Part shown: piece after piece, positions 12,305 through 23,480 of the stretch
How positions within the stretch are numbered: position 1 is the stretch's first letter
How the letters are laid out: each line of letters opens with the position of its first letter
Origin: Ehretia macrophylla
Taxonomy: Eukaryota > Streptophyta > Magnoliopsida > Boraginales > Ehretiaceae
DNA: 64,000 nt
Direction of reading: 5' to 3'
NCBI GenBank assembly: GCA_037974665.1
Contig: CM075767.1
Location: 126,501 to 190,500, forward strand
Made by a program: the position numbers and the translations under genes
Notes under the pieces: model-generated
Database searches by the model: none
What the model was told of the DNA's origin: nothing
Seen by the model: the letters and a program-made list of their open reading frames with translations, nothing else

Positions 12305-12856
12305 TTTTTATTTTTTTTTATCCCGTTTAGTTTTGGCACGATGCTTTCTCATTTTTTTTCTCTAGTCCTATGATATCCCGGGCCGGAAAACCTCGCTTTG
12401 CGAGGAGGTTGGGTCCGCAAACTGAGGGCGTGGGGCCGACGACTTGGTCACTGTCACTGCGGTGCCTATAACGTTTGACCTGTAAACAGTTATGCGGCCC
12501 ACAGTATACCGTTGGAAAGCTCTCCAGGAGTTCTACGACAAGGGCAGCTAGCTTATTCAGCTGTGCCTATTTTCTATAGCCAAAATCAAACGTTTTGATC
12601 AGTGTCAAGCCACTTTTCTTCATTTTGCGCTCTTTTTCCGTCTCGGATCGCTCGTCTTAATCCCCGAAAAGGAAAACAACTTAACTCACGGGCCAATTGA
12701 CCACCCCAGAGCACGCCGACATTATGCCTTGCGAGGATGCTGCATTGCTAAGGCCGACGGGCCATGTCGAAGCCTATTGGGCCTTTCGGGTGGGCTCGCT
12801 CTTAGACTGCCATTGTTGATCGTCCAAACATAAGAGCTTCGTACCCTCAACATGAC

Positions 12857-12977
12857 GGGTGCGATCATACCAATACTAATGCACCAAATCCCATCAGAAC
12901 TTCGAAAGTTAAGCGTGCTTGGGCAAGAATAGTATTAGGATAAGTGACCCCCTGGGAAGTCCTCGTGTTGCACCCAT
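12857..12977 (+). rRNA. 5S rRNA copy 7 (one-base insertion)
   Basis: An extra A lies before the A box (CGAAAGTTAAGCGTGCTTGG), giving 121 bp. The C box is changed to GATAAGTGACC. Probably a pseudogene. Confidence 0.8.
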
Positions 12978-13537
12978 TTTTTATCTTTTTTTTGCCCCGT
13001 TTAGCTTTGGCACGATACTTTCTCCATCAAATTTCTTTTTTATCGTGTCCTATGATATCCCAGGCTGGAAACTTCACTTTGCGAAGGGGCTGGGCCCGCA
13101 AACCGTGGTCGTGGGGCTGAAGACCTAGTCACCGTTGCTCCCGTGCCCATAACTTTTGATCCGTAAAGAGTTATGCGGCCCGAAGTATACCGTTGGAAAA
13201 TTCTTTGGGAGCTTTACGATAGGAGTAGCCAGCCTGCTCAGTTGCGCCAATTTTCTGTCCCCAAAATCAAAACATTTTGATCAGTTTTAGGTTGTTTTTC
13301 TTCATTTTATGCTTTTTTTTGTCTCAAGTCGCCCGTCTTAATCCCCGAAAAGGAAGACAACTTAACTAGCGTGCTAGTCGATCGGCCTAGAACATGCCGA
13401 CATCACGCAATGCATGGATGCTGCATTGTTGTGGCCGATGGGCCATCGAGAACCCCATTGGGCCTTACGGGTGGGCCCATTCTTGGGCTGGCATTGTTGA
13501 CCGTCCAAACATAAGGGCTTCGCACCCTCAACATGAC

Positions 13538-13657
13538 GGGTGCGATCATACCTGCAATAATACACCGGATCCCATCAAAACTACAAAGTTAAGTGTGCTT
13601 GGGCGAGAGCAGTACTAGGATAGGTTACCCCTTGGGAAGTCCTCGTGTTGCACCCCC
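13538..13657 (+). rRNA. 5S rRNA copy 8 (diverged)
   Basis: Starts GGGTGCGATCATACC, then several changes (CTGCAATAATACACC, CTACAAAGTTAAGTGTGC, GATAGGTTACC). Length is complete. Confidence 0.8.
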
Positions 13658-14206
13658 TTTTTTGCCCCGTTTAGTTGTGGCATGATGCTTTCTCCATCAC
13701 ATTTCTTTTTTCGAGTCCTACAAAATCCTGGGCCGAAAAACTTCGCTTCGCGAAGGGGCTGGGCCCACAAACCAAGGGCGTGGGGCTGATGACCTAGCCA
13801 TCGTCACTCTGGTGCCCATCACTTTTGATCCGTAATGAGTTATACGGCCCATAGTATACCGTTGGAAAGCTCTCTAAGAGCTCTACAATGGGGGTAGCCT
13901 GCATGCTCAGCTGCACCTATTTTATGTACCAAAAATTGAAAGTTTTGATCAATTTCAGGCCATTTTTCTTCATTTTATGCTCTTTTTCCGTCTCGGGTCG
14001 CACGTCTTAATCCCTGAAAAGGAAGAAAACTTAACTCGCAGGCCAGTCAATCGGCCCAGAACCCGCCGACATTAGGCATTGCGTGGATACTGCATTGCTG
14101 AGGCCGATGGGCCATCGATAACCCCATTGAGCCTTTCGGGTGGGCCCGTTGTCAGGCTGGCATTGTTGACCGTCCAAGCATAAGGGCTTCGCACCCTCAA
14201 CATGAT

Positions 14207-14326
14207 GGGTATGATCATACCAGCACTAATGCACCGAATCCCATCAGAACTCCGAAGTTAAGCATGCTTGGGCAAAAGTTGTACTAGGATGGGTGACCCC
14301 TTGGGAAGTCCTCGTGTTGCATCCCT
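14207..14326 (+). rRNA. 5S rRNA copy 9
   Basis: Complete length, with A box GAAGTTAAGCATGCTTGGGC and C box GATGGGTGACC. It is among the best preserved copies; GCAAAAGTTGTAC replaces the usual GCGAGAGTAGTAC. Confidence 0.85.
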
Positions 14327-14577
14327 TTTTTTTTGCCCGTTTAGTTTTGGCACGATGCTTTCTCAAGTCCTACAATATCCCGGGCTGAAAAACTTCGCTT
14401 CGTGAAGGGGCTGGGCCCGCAAATCAAGGGCATAGGGCCGACGACCTGGTCACCGTCACTCTGATGCCCATAACTTTTGATCCATAAGGAGTTATACGAC
14501 CCATAGTATACCATTGGAAAGCTCTCCGTTAGCTCTATGATGGGGGTAGCCATCCTGCTCGACAACGTCTGTTTTCT

Positions 14578-15157
14578 TTACTTCTTGTACTCATTTGTAG
14601 CTTATGCATGACATGTTTTCAAAAAGGGTTTTCCAAATGTTGAAAATGCTTGCGAAAATCCCCGTTCCCTTTTTACCCTCGTTGAGCTAAGTGTAGCTCA
14701 TCCCTTTTCATGACAATATTTCAGGTGAGATCGAGCCTGAGCCAACAGCTCAAGCTGAAGGCGAGGCTTATTTGTGTGACGAGTCATATTTTTGCTTGTT
14801 GTGATCCTGCTTACTTGTATTGATGGATTTTTGAATGTTAGGAACTATGTTAAATTGAACAGCTTCAAGTATTGTACTATTCTTTTGGACGTTAGGTTGT
14901 AACCTCACTACTATTCTATTCTTTTGAGGCATAGAAGGCATTGATGACTTGTAACATGCTTTGTGGGTGATACTAGGCCTTGTATATGTGAAACAAGTGA
15001 ATGAAGTTGAAGTGCCTATAGTTTCGAGCACCCTTCTTAAAGTTATTTACGGAATTATAAATGTTTAGGCTTAAATTGATAATTGTATAGGTTTATCAGT
15101 TAGTGCACGTCATGGTTTGTCCTTGTCCTAGCAATGGGTCAGGGTCGGGGCGTGACA
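14578..15157 (+). repeat. Chromovirus LTR-1, truncated (last 580 bp of the 5' LTR)
   Basis: From TTACTTCTTG at 14578 this matches the right-hand part of LTR-2 (25222-25777) closely and ends CGGGGCGTGACA at 15157, followed by a primer site. The first about 1.7 kb of the LTR is missing and 5S spacer directly precedes it. Confidence 0.9.
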
Positions 15158-15165
15158 CCTTTAGG

Positions 15166-15177
15166 TGGTATCAGAGC
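15166..15177 (+). other. Primer binding site, internal region 1
   Basis: TGGTATCAGAGC, complementary to initiator tRNA-Met, 8 bases after the LTR end at 15157. Confidence 0.9.
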
Positions 15178-15487
15178 TAGCCTAGGTTAGCGAATGTTCG
15201 GGTTTCAAAATATGGTCTGTAGGTAAATGCCCTAAATAGGACGATGAATTACTTATGTGTTAGGATGACTTATGTGTCTATGTGCAAATGATATATGCTT
15301 ACATGTGGTATTTGTTTCTTGTTAATATGGAGTTATATGATTAAGTATGGCCATACTCTATACCATATTAATATTCATTTATCTATAATCATTCATATTA
15401 GAGGTAACTATAGGACATGCATTCTTATCTCATATCATGGAGCATATATGTCATATAACTGTGAGTGGCCATATGTTATGTCTATAA

Positions 15488-16600
15488 ATGGCAGGCCATA
15501 ACACCCGTACAAACGCCGGAGCACAAGGAATGGGGAATGTTGACCCAGCCAACCCCGGGGTAGCCATGTTTAATATGATGGCAAATGCGATAAATCGCAT
15601 GAGTAGGGTGATGGAGCAACAAGCAAACATAGGTGCGGGTAACAACAACAACAATAAAAATAATAATAACAACGGTGGCGGCAACAACAACAACAACCAC
15701 TGAGGTAATTGAGACAATACCTTGAGAAGTTTCCTAGGGTATAGACCTTCTAAATTCTTGGGTGAGCCTGACAGTGAGAAGACGGAGCCTTGGCTTGCTA
15801 AGGTAGAAATGATCTATGTTGCCATGGACAACACCAACGAGAAGAAAGTAGCCTTTGCAACTTTCTTGTTAGAGGAAGATGCGGAGGAATGGTGGAGAAA
15901 TGAGAAGACTCATTAGGAACAGAATGGCACCCTAACAACATGGGCTAACTTTGTAGAATTCTTTAGAGGCAATTATGTGTCGGAGGTGGCTCAGGAGAGA
16001 AAGCAAGAAGAGTTCCTATCCGTGAGACAAGGATGCTTGTCTGTAGTACAATACGAAGCCCGATTCAACAAACTCTCAAAGTACTTGTCGAAGTTGGTCC
16101 AAACAGAGAATATGAGGATCAAACACTTCATTCGAGGACTAAGGCCTGAAATTCAGGATCTCCTTGCATCACACCGCTTCACTACTTATGCCAATATGGT
16201 AGATTCGGCAGCACGAGTTGAAAAGAAGTGATTGGATACTCATGGGAGACTGAGTCATGTGAGCAAGAGGCCGATGTTGTCACAAGCTCCCCAGAGGTTA
16301 TAATCAGCCCAGATTCAAGCTTCAAGTCAAGCTACATCAGTCCCTACCCAACCACAGCCGAGTGTTTCAGTTACTCAATTGGCCAGGGGTTCGTCAGGTA
16401 ATGCTACTACTGCCAAGAATGTCGTGTGCAACTATTGTAGTAAAAAGGGACATGTTGAGGCCAGTGTTGGAAGAAAATGGGTAAGTGTTTGGGGTGTGGA
16501 GGCGATCAACACTTAGCTAAAGACTGTCTGAAACGGCGGAACAAAGGTGCACCAAATCAGGCCGTCAGGAATGCACCAGCGTAGAGGGTTCAAGCCCGAG
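15488..16600 (+). pseudogene. Chromovirus gag, region 1, broken
   Basis: Starts with ATG at 15488. An Asn-rich tract encoded by AAC/AAT repeats lies at about residues 50-71, then the gag domain (FLGEPDSEKTEPWLAKVEMI, FLSVRQGCLSVVQYEARFNK). In the same frame, stop codons interrupt it at about 15701 (TGA), 15914 (TAG) and 16229 (TGA). Around 16460 a one-base loss relative to region 2 (GAGGCCAG against GAGGCCCAG) shifts the frame within the first zinc knuckle. Region 2 has the same gag in better condition. Confidence 0.85.
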
Positions 16601-19535
16601 TGTATACTGTTGATCAAGAGGAGATCCCAAAAGCTACAACAGTAGTTGAAGGTACTTTCTTAATTTTACAATGATTGGTAAAGGTGCTTATTGATCTTGA
16701 AGCCGCGCATTCCTTTATTACCCCTCAATGTGTGCATGGCATCAAGTTTCAAGTAGGACCTTTATCATGTCATGTAGAAGTTAACAATCCTATGGATACC
16801 AAGTATATTTCTGAATATGGATGTAAAGAGTCTAAAATTCAAAGATAAGGCCGGGAATTATTGGCCGATCTCATTGTACTTCCCTTTCAAAAATACGGTG
16901 TAATATTGGAAATGGATTGGTTAGCCCGTAATTATGCCCAATTGGATTGCCAGACAAAGATTGTGAAGTTTCAGGTACCGGGTCAACCTGTAATAGAGGT
17001 TAAGGGTAGAGGTAATATTTCGGGTATTACTATTGTGTCCTCCATCAAAGCTGTGAAATTAATGAAAAAAAGATGCAGTGGATATTTGGCTTATTTAATT
17101 AACAAGCCAAATGACCAAGCTAAGCTTGTTGAGGTACCGATGGTGAAAGAGTATGTTGATGTGTTTCTGGAAGAATTACCGGGATTGCCTCCAAATAGGG
17201 AAATTGACTTTGTAATTGAGGCATTGCCAGGTACACATCTCATCTCAAAGGCACCATACCGAATGGCCCCGACTGAGTTGCAGGAATCAAAGATCCAGTT
17301 GTAGGGATTGTTAGAGAAGGGATTCATTCAACCTAGCTCATCTCCTTGGAGAGCCCCGGTAATGTTAGTTAAGAAGAAAGATGGTACATTAAGGCTATGT
17401 ATTGATTATCGAGGATTGAATCATGTGACTGTTAAGAACAAGTATCCCTTGCCATTGATAGATGAGCTGTTTGATCAATTACAAGGAGCCAAAGTTTATT
17501 CAAAGTTTGATTTGAGGCAAAGTTATTATCAGCTTCGCATCAAGAAGGAAGACGCACCTAAATCAGCTTTTAGAACAAGGTACAGGCATTATGAGTTTGT
17601 TGTGATGCCGTTTGGACTAACAAATGCTCCTGCTGCCTTTATGGACTTGATGCACAGGGCATTCTAACCTTATTTGGATCAATTTGTGGTGATATTCATT
17701 GATGATATTTTGGTGTATTCCAAGACGGAAGAGGAGCATAAGAAGCATCTACATATGGTGTTATAGAAGTTAAGAGAACATCAGTTGTACGCAAAGTTCA
17801 GTAAATATGAGTTCTGGCTTTAACATATTGCTTTCTTAGGGCATATAATCTCCCAAGCAGGGATGGCAATGGATCCATCAAAGATTGAAGTAGTGCAATT
17901 GTGGAAGAAGCCTGAGAATGTTATGAAAGTACGCAGTTTCCTTAGGTTAACCGGGTACTACAGGAGATTCGTCAAAGACTTCTCCAAAATTGCTGGACCC
18001 CTTACAAGATTGACACAAAAGAAGGTGAGCTTCACATGGGATGATAAGTGTGAAAATAGCTTCCAAGAGTTGAAGAAGTGATTGACAACCGCTCCTATTT
18101 TAGCGTTGCCCGAGGAAAGCCAAGGGTTTGTCATGTATAGTGATGCCTCGAAAGAGTGACTAGGATGTGTTTTGATGCAAAATGATCGGGTCATCGCTTA
18201 TGCCTCTCAAAAATTGAAGCCCTATGAGACAAATTACCCATCTCATGACTTAGAGTTGGCGGCGAGAGTGTTTGCATTGAAGAAATGGAGGCATTACTTG
18301 TGGGGAAGAAATTTCGAGATCTTTACCAACCACAAGAGCTTAAAATACTTGGTCTCCCAAAAGGAGATGAATATGAGACAAAGGAGATGGATGGAGCTCT
18401 TGGAGGACTACAATTGCACCACCAACTATGTGCCTGGAAAAGCTAATGTGGTGGCAGATATGTTGAGCTGAAAGGCAAACTTGGCGAAGTTAGGGTGAAT
18501 GCTCATTTAATGATTCAACCAACATTGCTACCTCAAATCAAGGAAGCTCAACAACAAGATCCACAATTTCAGAAGATAAAAGAAGACAATCTGGATTTCA
18601 AACAGCAAGATGGATTATGGAGATTTCGGAACCGAGTTTGTATACCGAATTACCCGAATTGAAGAGAAATATACATGAAGAAGCTCATAATACTAGGTAC
18701 ACAATACATCCTAGAGGGATGAAGATGTATCACGACTTGAGACAATTCTATTGGTGGAACAATATGAAGCGAGAGATTGCAGAATTTGTGTCTCGTTGTT
18801 TGACATGTAAAAGGGTTAAGGCAGAACATCAAAGACCCGTAAGACTTTTGCAACCTTTGGAAATTCCATAATGGAAATGGGAGCATATAACAATGGATTT
18901 CATGACAGAATTGCCAAGGTCACCTCGAGGATATGATACTGTTTGGTTAATCGTGGATCGATTGACAAAGACAACCCATTTCATCACAATGAATAAGAGC
19001 GATAGCTTGGAGAAGCGAGTCAACTTGTATATAGCTAATATTGTGAAATTGCATGGTGTACCTGCGAGCATAGTGTCTGACAGAGATCCAAGATTTACAT
19101 CTCGATTTTGGCAAAAATTTCAAGTGGCTTTGGGGATGAAGTTGAGCTTCAGTATAGCCTACCATCCTCAAACAGATGGGCAATCCGAAAGGACCATTCA
19201 AATCTTGGAAGACATGCTAAGAACTTGTGCAATGGATTTCAAAGGAACATGGGAGAAACATTTGTCATTGGCAGAGTTTGCCTATAACAACAGTTACCAA
19301 GCAACAATTGGCATGACACCCTACGAGGCCTTGTATGGACAGAAGTGTAGATCACCTCTATATTAGAGCGAGGTCGGTGAGATGAAAGCCATTGATCCTA
19401 CATTATTACAGGAGATGATGGAGAAGGTAGAGAATGTGCAGTTGATCCGAAAAAGGATACTCACCGCTCAGAGTAGGCAGAAAAGCTATGCCAATAGAAG
19501 AAGAAGAGACTTGGAGTTTGAAATGGGCGATAAGG
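16600..19535 (+). pseudogene. Chromovirus pol, region 1 (protease to integrase), broken
   Basis: The protease motif is degraded: the sequence reads IDLEAAHSF, whereas region 2 reads IDPGATHSF, so active-site residues are lost. RT is readable at 17308-17667 ([30 protein letters not shown]) and continues with the YxDD-type motif [10 protein letters not shown] near 17697. RNase H runs to about 18470 ([20 protein letters not shown]). Integrase has the His/Cys finger (18617-18871), then Asp in TMDF, Asp in VSDRDPRF and Glu in GQSERTIQ (18893-19366). Stops include 17302, 17665-17667, 18079, 18157, 18470 and 18869. The frame then runs into the nested LTR at 19536. Confidence 0.85.
19531..19535. repeat. 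Target-site duplication TAAGG, left copy (imperfect)
   Basis: TAAGG at 19531-19535 pairs with AAAGG at 23028-23032 (one mismatch), bounding the TG...CA insertion. Confidence 0.65.
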
Positions 19536-22500
19536 TGTCACGCCCCAACCCAACCTATAGAGGCTAAACTAGGGTATGACCTAAATCATTATCATTATTT
19601 TACGACTTTAACTGTTTGACTATAATTAATACTTATTCGTTAGCCTAGAACTCTAAAAGTTTTTCAGAAAACCGGCGGCATAACAGTTGTATTTAGGATC
19701 TTTGGTTTGACCTATTTTCTAGGACACCTCAAAATTCCAAATCTTTAATTTGCTTACAATTGAAACTTTCATTTTATCATCAATTGATATGTCTGCTAGT
19801 TTATCTTGGAGGTTCCATTTGGATTAATAAGCCTATCATGATAGCTACACCCCATTTATTTGTCAAATTATTATTTGGGCAAGTACCTACTAAAATTCAG
19901 CTTACAAATGAATACCTTAATGAGTATAAGTAGGGCTAACTTGGTTGATTCTTCACCTATTGATTTAGACACCTAATGATAACTACTATCCATAACGATG
20001 AAAGCAAACGACCGAAATAAAAGAGTTCGTCCAGTTATAGTTAGTACAAACCAAAATTAGACCCCATATTACAACAGGGGTCATTTATAACAACAAAATA
20101 AACAGTCTTCAATTAAACACAACATCCCTAATAACATCCATGTTCATGAAAAGCACGTAATGCACATAGTCATTCCAAAGGTTCATCAACTAGCACATTC
20201 TCCTCGGGCACCTGTTCCAATTCTGCTTCACCTGTAATGACATAAAGAGGGTGAGTTTTTATGAACTCAGCGAGGGGGGAAACAAGTAACGAGGCTTTTG
20301 AAATTCTTTTCCGGTTAACTTATGAACACTCCTTTGGAAACATGCCATGTAAAGCAAGTATCATTTCAAAGGATACATTACGCTTTCGCATGTAGTGGCC
20401 GGCCTTAAATATCATACTCCTTATCGCTCCCGCATGGGTGTACTCCGGATTGTACACCAAACCTACGACCCAACTCTCCGAGGGTAACAAAGTTCCAACC
20501 GAGAGAAGGAATACGGACTATGGTAGTCACGGGAGCACCGACAAGCCCTATGCTGCCCAGCGTTCGTGAATCAGTACCATGCCGAAAGAAAGGTTGCAAC
20601 CTTGTATACAATGCACATTTATGACAATTAACAATTCACATTAGGAGGTCAACAAAGTAGGTTGCCTCCGGGTATACGTATGATCACATATTGACACGTA
20701 AACATACAAGGCATGCTTTGACATGTAAAACCACTTTGTATAACACTTAGAAGCATATGAACATTTAACGGGTAGCCAAGTAATACCATACAAAACATGT
20801 CATATAACTTATTTTAATCCACATACCAAGTGTTGAGGACATACGAACATACTATCACACTTTACACATGGTTGGGTACACGAATAGTTAACTTATCAAC
20901 ATGTAATCATCGAGAATCATGCTTACAGCTATATAGACATTTCCGGGCAGTCTATTAACTTCAAATATTTTCCATTATAAATATTACTAGATAAACGATT
21001 CAAGGCCTAGAGGACTTAGTTAGCAATTAGGGTTTTACATTCGAGCTCGGGTGTACTATTAACTAACTACAAGCTACTAGAAACACTTGAATCAACATCA
21101 CGCATACTTAATAATTTAAGGGCAGCCTAATACACATAATAATTCCCTCAACTAAGGCCATGCAATACACAAATTAAGCCTCGATTAAGCATTCTAACCC
21201 GATAAGGACTTCATATAAACAACTACACACAATTTCAACTATCATTCAACCCTAAAATCATCAAAAGGCATGCAATATCATACTAAACATTTCATGGTCA
21301 GTCTTGTAACATTTCAAATAAGTTCAAAAACAACACATGCAAGCCATAAAATCAACCCCTACAAGCCCAAAATCATCATTAAACCTTGTATACATCAACA
21401 ACTCCAAGTTCAGCCATCTTTTAGCTATATTACCACCTTAAAACATATATTTTCATACCTTAGAAAATCTGGACAGCCTTGAAACATAAAGGAATATAGC
21501 AATATATATCATCAATCAACTCAAAAGGGCCTAAATCATACATGCAATGTTCTCAACATAATCAAACACACACTCTAACACTACCATCATCAAAACGTCA
21601 TCATAAAACCACAAATTCATCCCCTACACCACACGTTCATGAGCCTTTCTTCAACAATCATAAGTCCAATCAACACAAATCATGCATAAACGGGCTTAGC
21701 AAGCTTTAAAACTCCCAAATTCAACCTCCAACTACACATGCAAGTACTCAAACATCAAATATATGCTATTAACTTTTAAAAATTAATAGAGAAAATTTTA
21801 AACCCTCACCTTGGCAAGTCTAGGCTAGAGAATGCAAGAATGCTTGAGAAATGCCTTTGAAAGTGCCAAAATGCTTCTTTTATTGCCCTGACCGAATGGT
21901 CCTCTACCTTTGACTTAAATCCTAGCTTAGTTAGTGAGTATAGGAGATAAATGAATGTTCAAAGTCATGAGGAAAAGAAGAGATGGCTTAAACTTACCAG
22001 GTACTTGAGAGTGTTGAGGTTTTTGAGAGTATAAATGAATTTTAAACCCTCACCTTGGCCTTGTGTATAAAAGGAAATTGAGTTTTTTGAGAGTATTTGA
22101 GATGTCTTGCTATCTCACCTTGCCTAGGCTGAGATTTTGAGGGTTCTAGAGAGTTTGAGAGAGTCTTTCTAAGTCTCTTTCTTGGTTTGGCTGAAAGAGA
22201 GAGAAAAAAATGAAGAGAATTAGTTGTTTTAGAGTATTATTGTTTGAGTATGGGTGTGGTTTGTCTTTGGGACTTGGGGTAGCATATAATTCTTGTGTTT
22301 TGTGTAGTAGTTTGAATATTGGGAGAGCATAGGTGAGTTGGTTGAGAATGGGAAGGGCTTTGGTTAGAATAGGGCTTATTTTATGTGTTATTGTATTTTG
22401 TGTGCATGGGTTTTAGGAGAGAGAATATAGAATGTTTAGAAGATTAGGTTGTTTGTCTTCTAGTGGGTTAAATTAGGATTAAAGTATAGTATTTAATAGT

Positions 22501-23027
22501 TAGTGGGTTTTGTAGTAAACGATGATTAGGTATATTATATTGGGAATGTATTAGAAGATGATAGGGCTTTGTCTTGTAGTGAATTTGAATTAGGATTAAA
22601 ATAATGTTAGTGGAAGAAGTAGGATTAGATTAGTATTATTTTAATAGTTAGTGGATTGTGTAGGAATATTATAATAGATAGTGGATTGTGTAGGAATATT
22701 CTATTGCTTAGTGCTTTGTGCAAGAATCTTTCTAGATTAGTATGTGGGCACGCATTCCTAAGTTTAGGGCACGTACTACGAGGCAAACACATAAATCAAT
22801 ACAAGGCATGAATCCCTAGGTAATTCACACAGTCCAATACTAATACATATATTCCTAGGTTATGGCACACATTACGAGATAATGCACGTACTTCAAGACA
22901 AATGCACACAATTCAAGGTAATACATGTAAATCAAGGTAAGATACTTAAATCTAGGTTAAGACACATAGTTCAAGGTTAATGCGCACATATCGAGGTATC
23001 GCACGTAAATCGAGGTCGGGCCTCACA
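19536..23027 (-). mobile_element. Nested solo LTR or LTR-like element, family C (3492 bp)
   Basis: Starts TGTCACGCCCC, ends GGGCCTCACA, and has a near-perfect 5 bp duplication. No gag or pol is visible. It contains the shared LTR module (about 20425-20600) and the CTCAGCGAGGG motif (about 20265). From about 22450 to 23020 it is built of short diverged repeats (AGTGGATTGTGTAGGAATATT, then CACATA/AATGCAC...AGGTAA patterns). At 3.5 kb it is long for a solo LTR, so a non-autonomous element with degenerate LTRs cannot be excluded. Strand is set from module orientation. Confidence 0.75.
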
Positions 23028-23442
23028 AAAGGTATTTTTGAAATTGTCTCCTCGGAAGGGATTGATTAGGCATGGAAAGGGTAGAAAATTAAGTCCGAGG
23101 TACGTGGGACCGTTTGAGATCGTGGAAAAGATTGGCAAGTTAGCATTCCAGTTGAGTCTACCAACAAATCTCTTAGTTATACATGATGTGTTTCATGTCT
23201 TGATGTTAATGAGGTATCAGCCCGATCCTTCTCACATCCTAGTGCCGGAGTCGCTACGACTTCGTGAGAATATATCTTCTGAAGAAAGACCCGTGCAAAT
23301 TTTGGATGAATAAGAACGTGAGTTGCATAGGAAAAAGATTCCTATGGTGAAGGTATTGTGAAACAACCATGGGATCGAGGAAGCAACTTGGGAGTTACAG
23401 GATCATATGGAGAAGCAGTATCCGGAGTTATTTACGAGGTAA
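23028..23442 (+). pseudogene. Chromovirus pol, region 1: integrase C-terminus and chromodomain-like tail
   Basis: Resumes the integrase after the nested insertion (LSPRKGLIRHGKGRKLSPRY, VGPFEIVEKIGKLAFQLSL, DVFHVLMLMRYQPDPSHI) and ends with the chromodomain-like block at about 23340-23442. Stops at about 23312 and 23360 and a frame change break it, whereas region 2 reads through here. Confidence 0.85.
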
Positions 23443-23480
23443 GAGAAAACTACAAGGACGTAATTCTATTAAGAACGGGA

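Larger units (their letters stand above)
8695..14577 (+). repeat. Tandem 5S rDNA array (nine gene copies plus spacers)
   Basis: Nine 5S-like segments repeat at start-to-start distances of 680, 524, 634, 626, 678, 672, 681 and 669 bp. The spacers are homologous and contain recognisable blocks: a T-rich stretch after each gene, CCGTTGGAAAGCTCT about 190 bp downstream, TCGAACGTTTTGATCAG, GGGCCTTTCGGGTGGGC, and the common upstream block ending CACCCTCAACATGAC. The array edge at 8695 abuts an LTR end and the edge at 14577 abuts a truncated chromovirus LTR. Short open frames inside it are not genes. Confidence 0.95.
15158..23480 (+). mobile_element. Ty3/Gypsy chromovirus (Tekay/Del-like), internal region 1, defective, with nested LTR
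   Basis: Order: primer site, leader, gag, protease, RT, RNase H, integrase, chromodomain-like tail, then LTR-2. RT before integrase is the Gypsy order, and the C-terminal block after integrase (GIEEATWELRD-like in the sister copy) is the chromodomain type of Tekay/Del elements. A 3.5 kb LTR-like insertion (19536-23027) splits the end of integrase from the chromodomain part. Many stop codons and frameshifts are present, so it is not autonomous. Confidence 0.9.

Noticed and set aside
9341-14565. Many short open frames on both strands
   Set aside because: They lie inside the 5S array, repeat with the array period, and run across 5S genes and spacers.
15451-15717. Minus-strand Leu-rich frame opposite gag (also at 26092-26341)
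   Set aside because: It is the antisense of the Asn-rich AAC/AAT repeat in gag; leucine and valine runs are a by-product.
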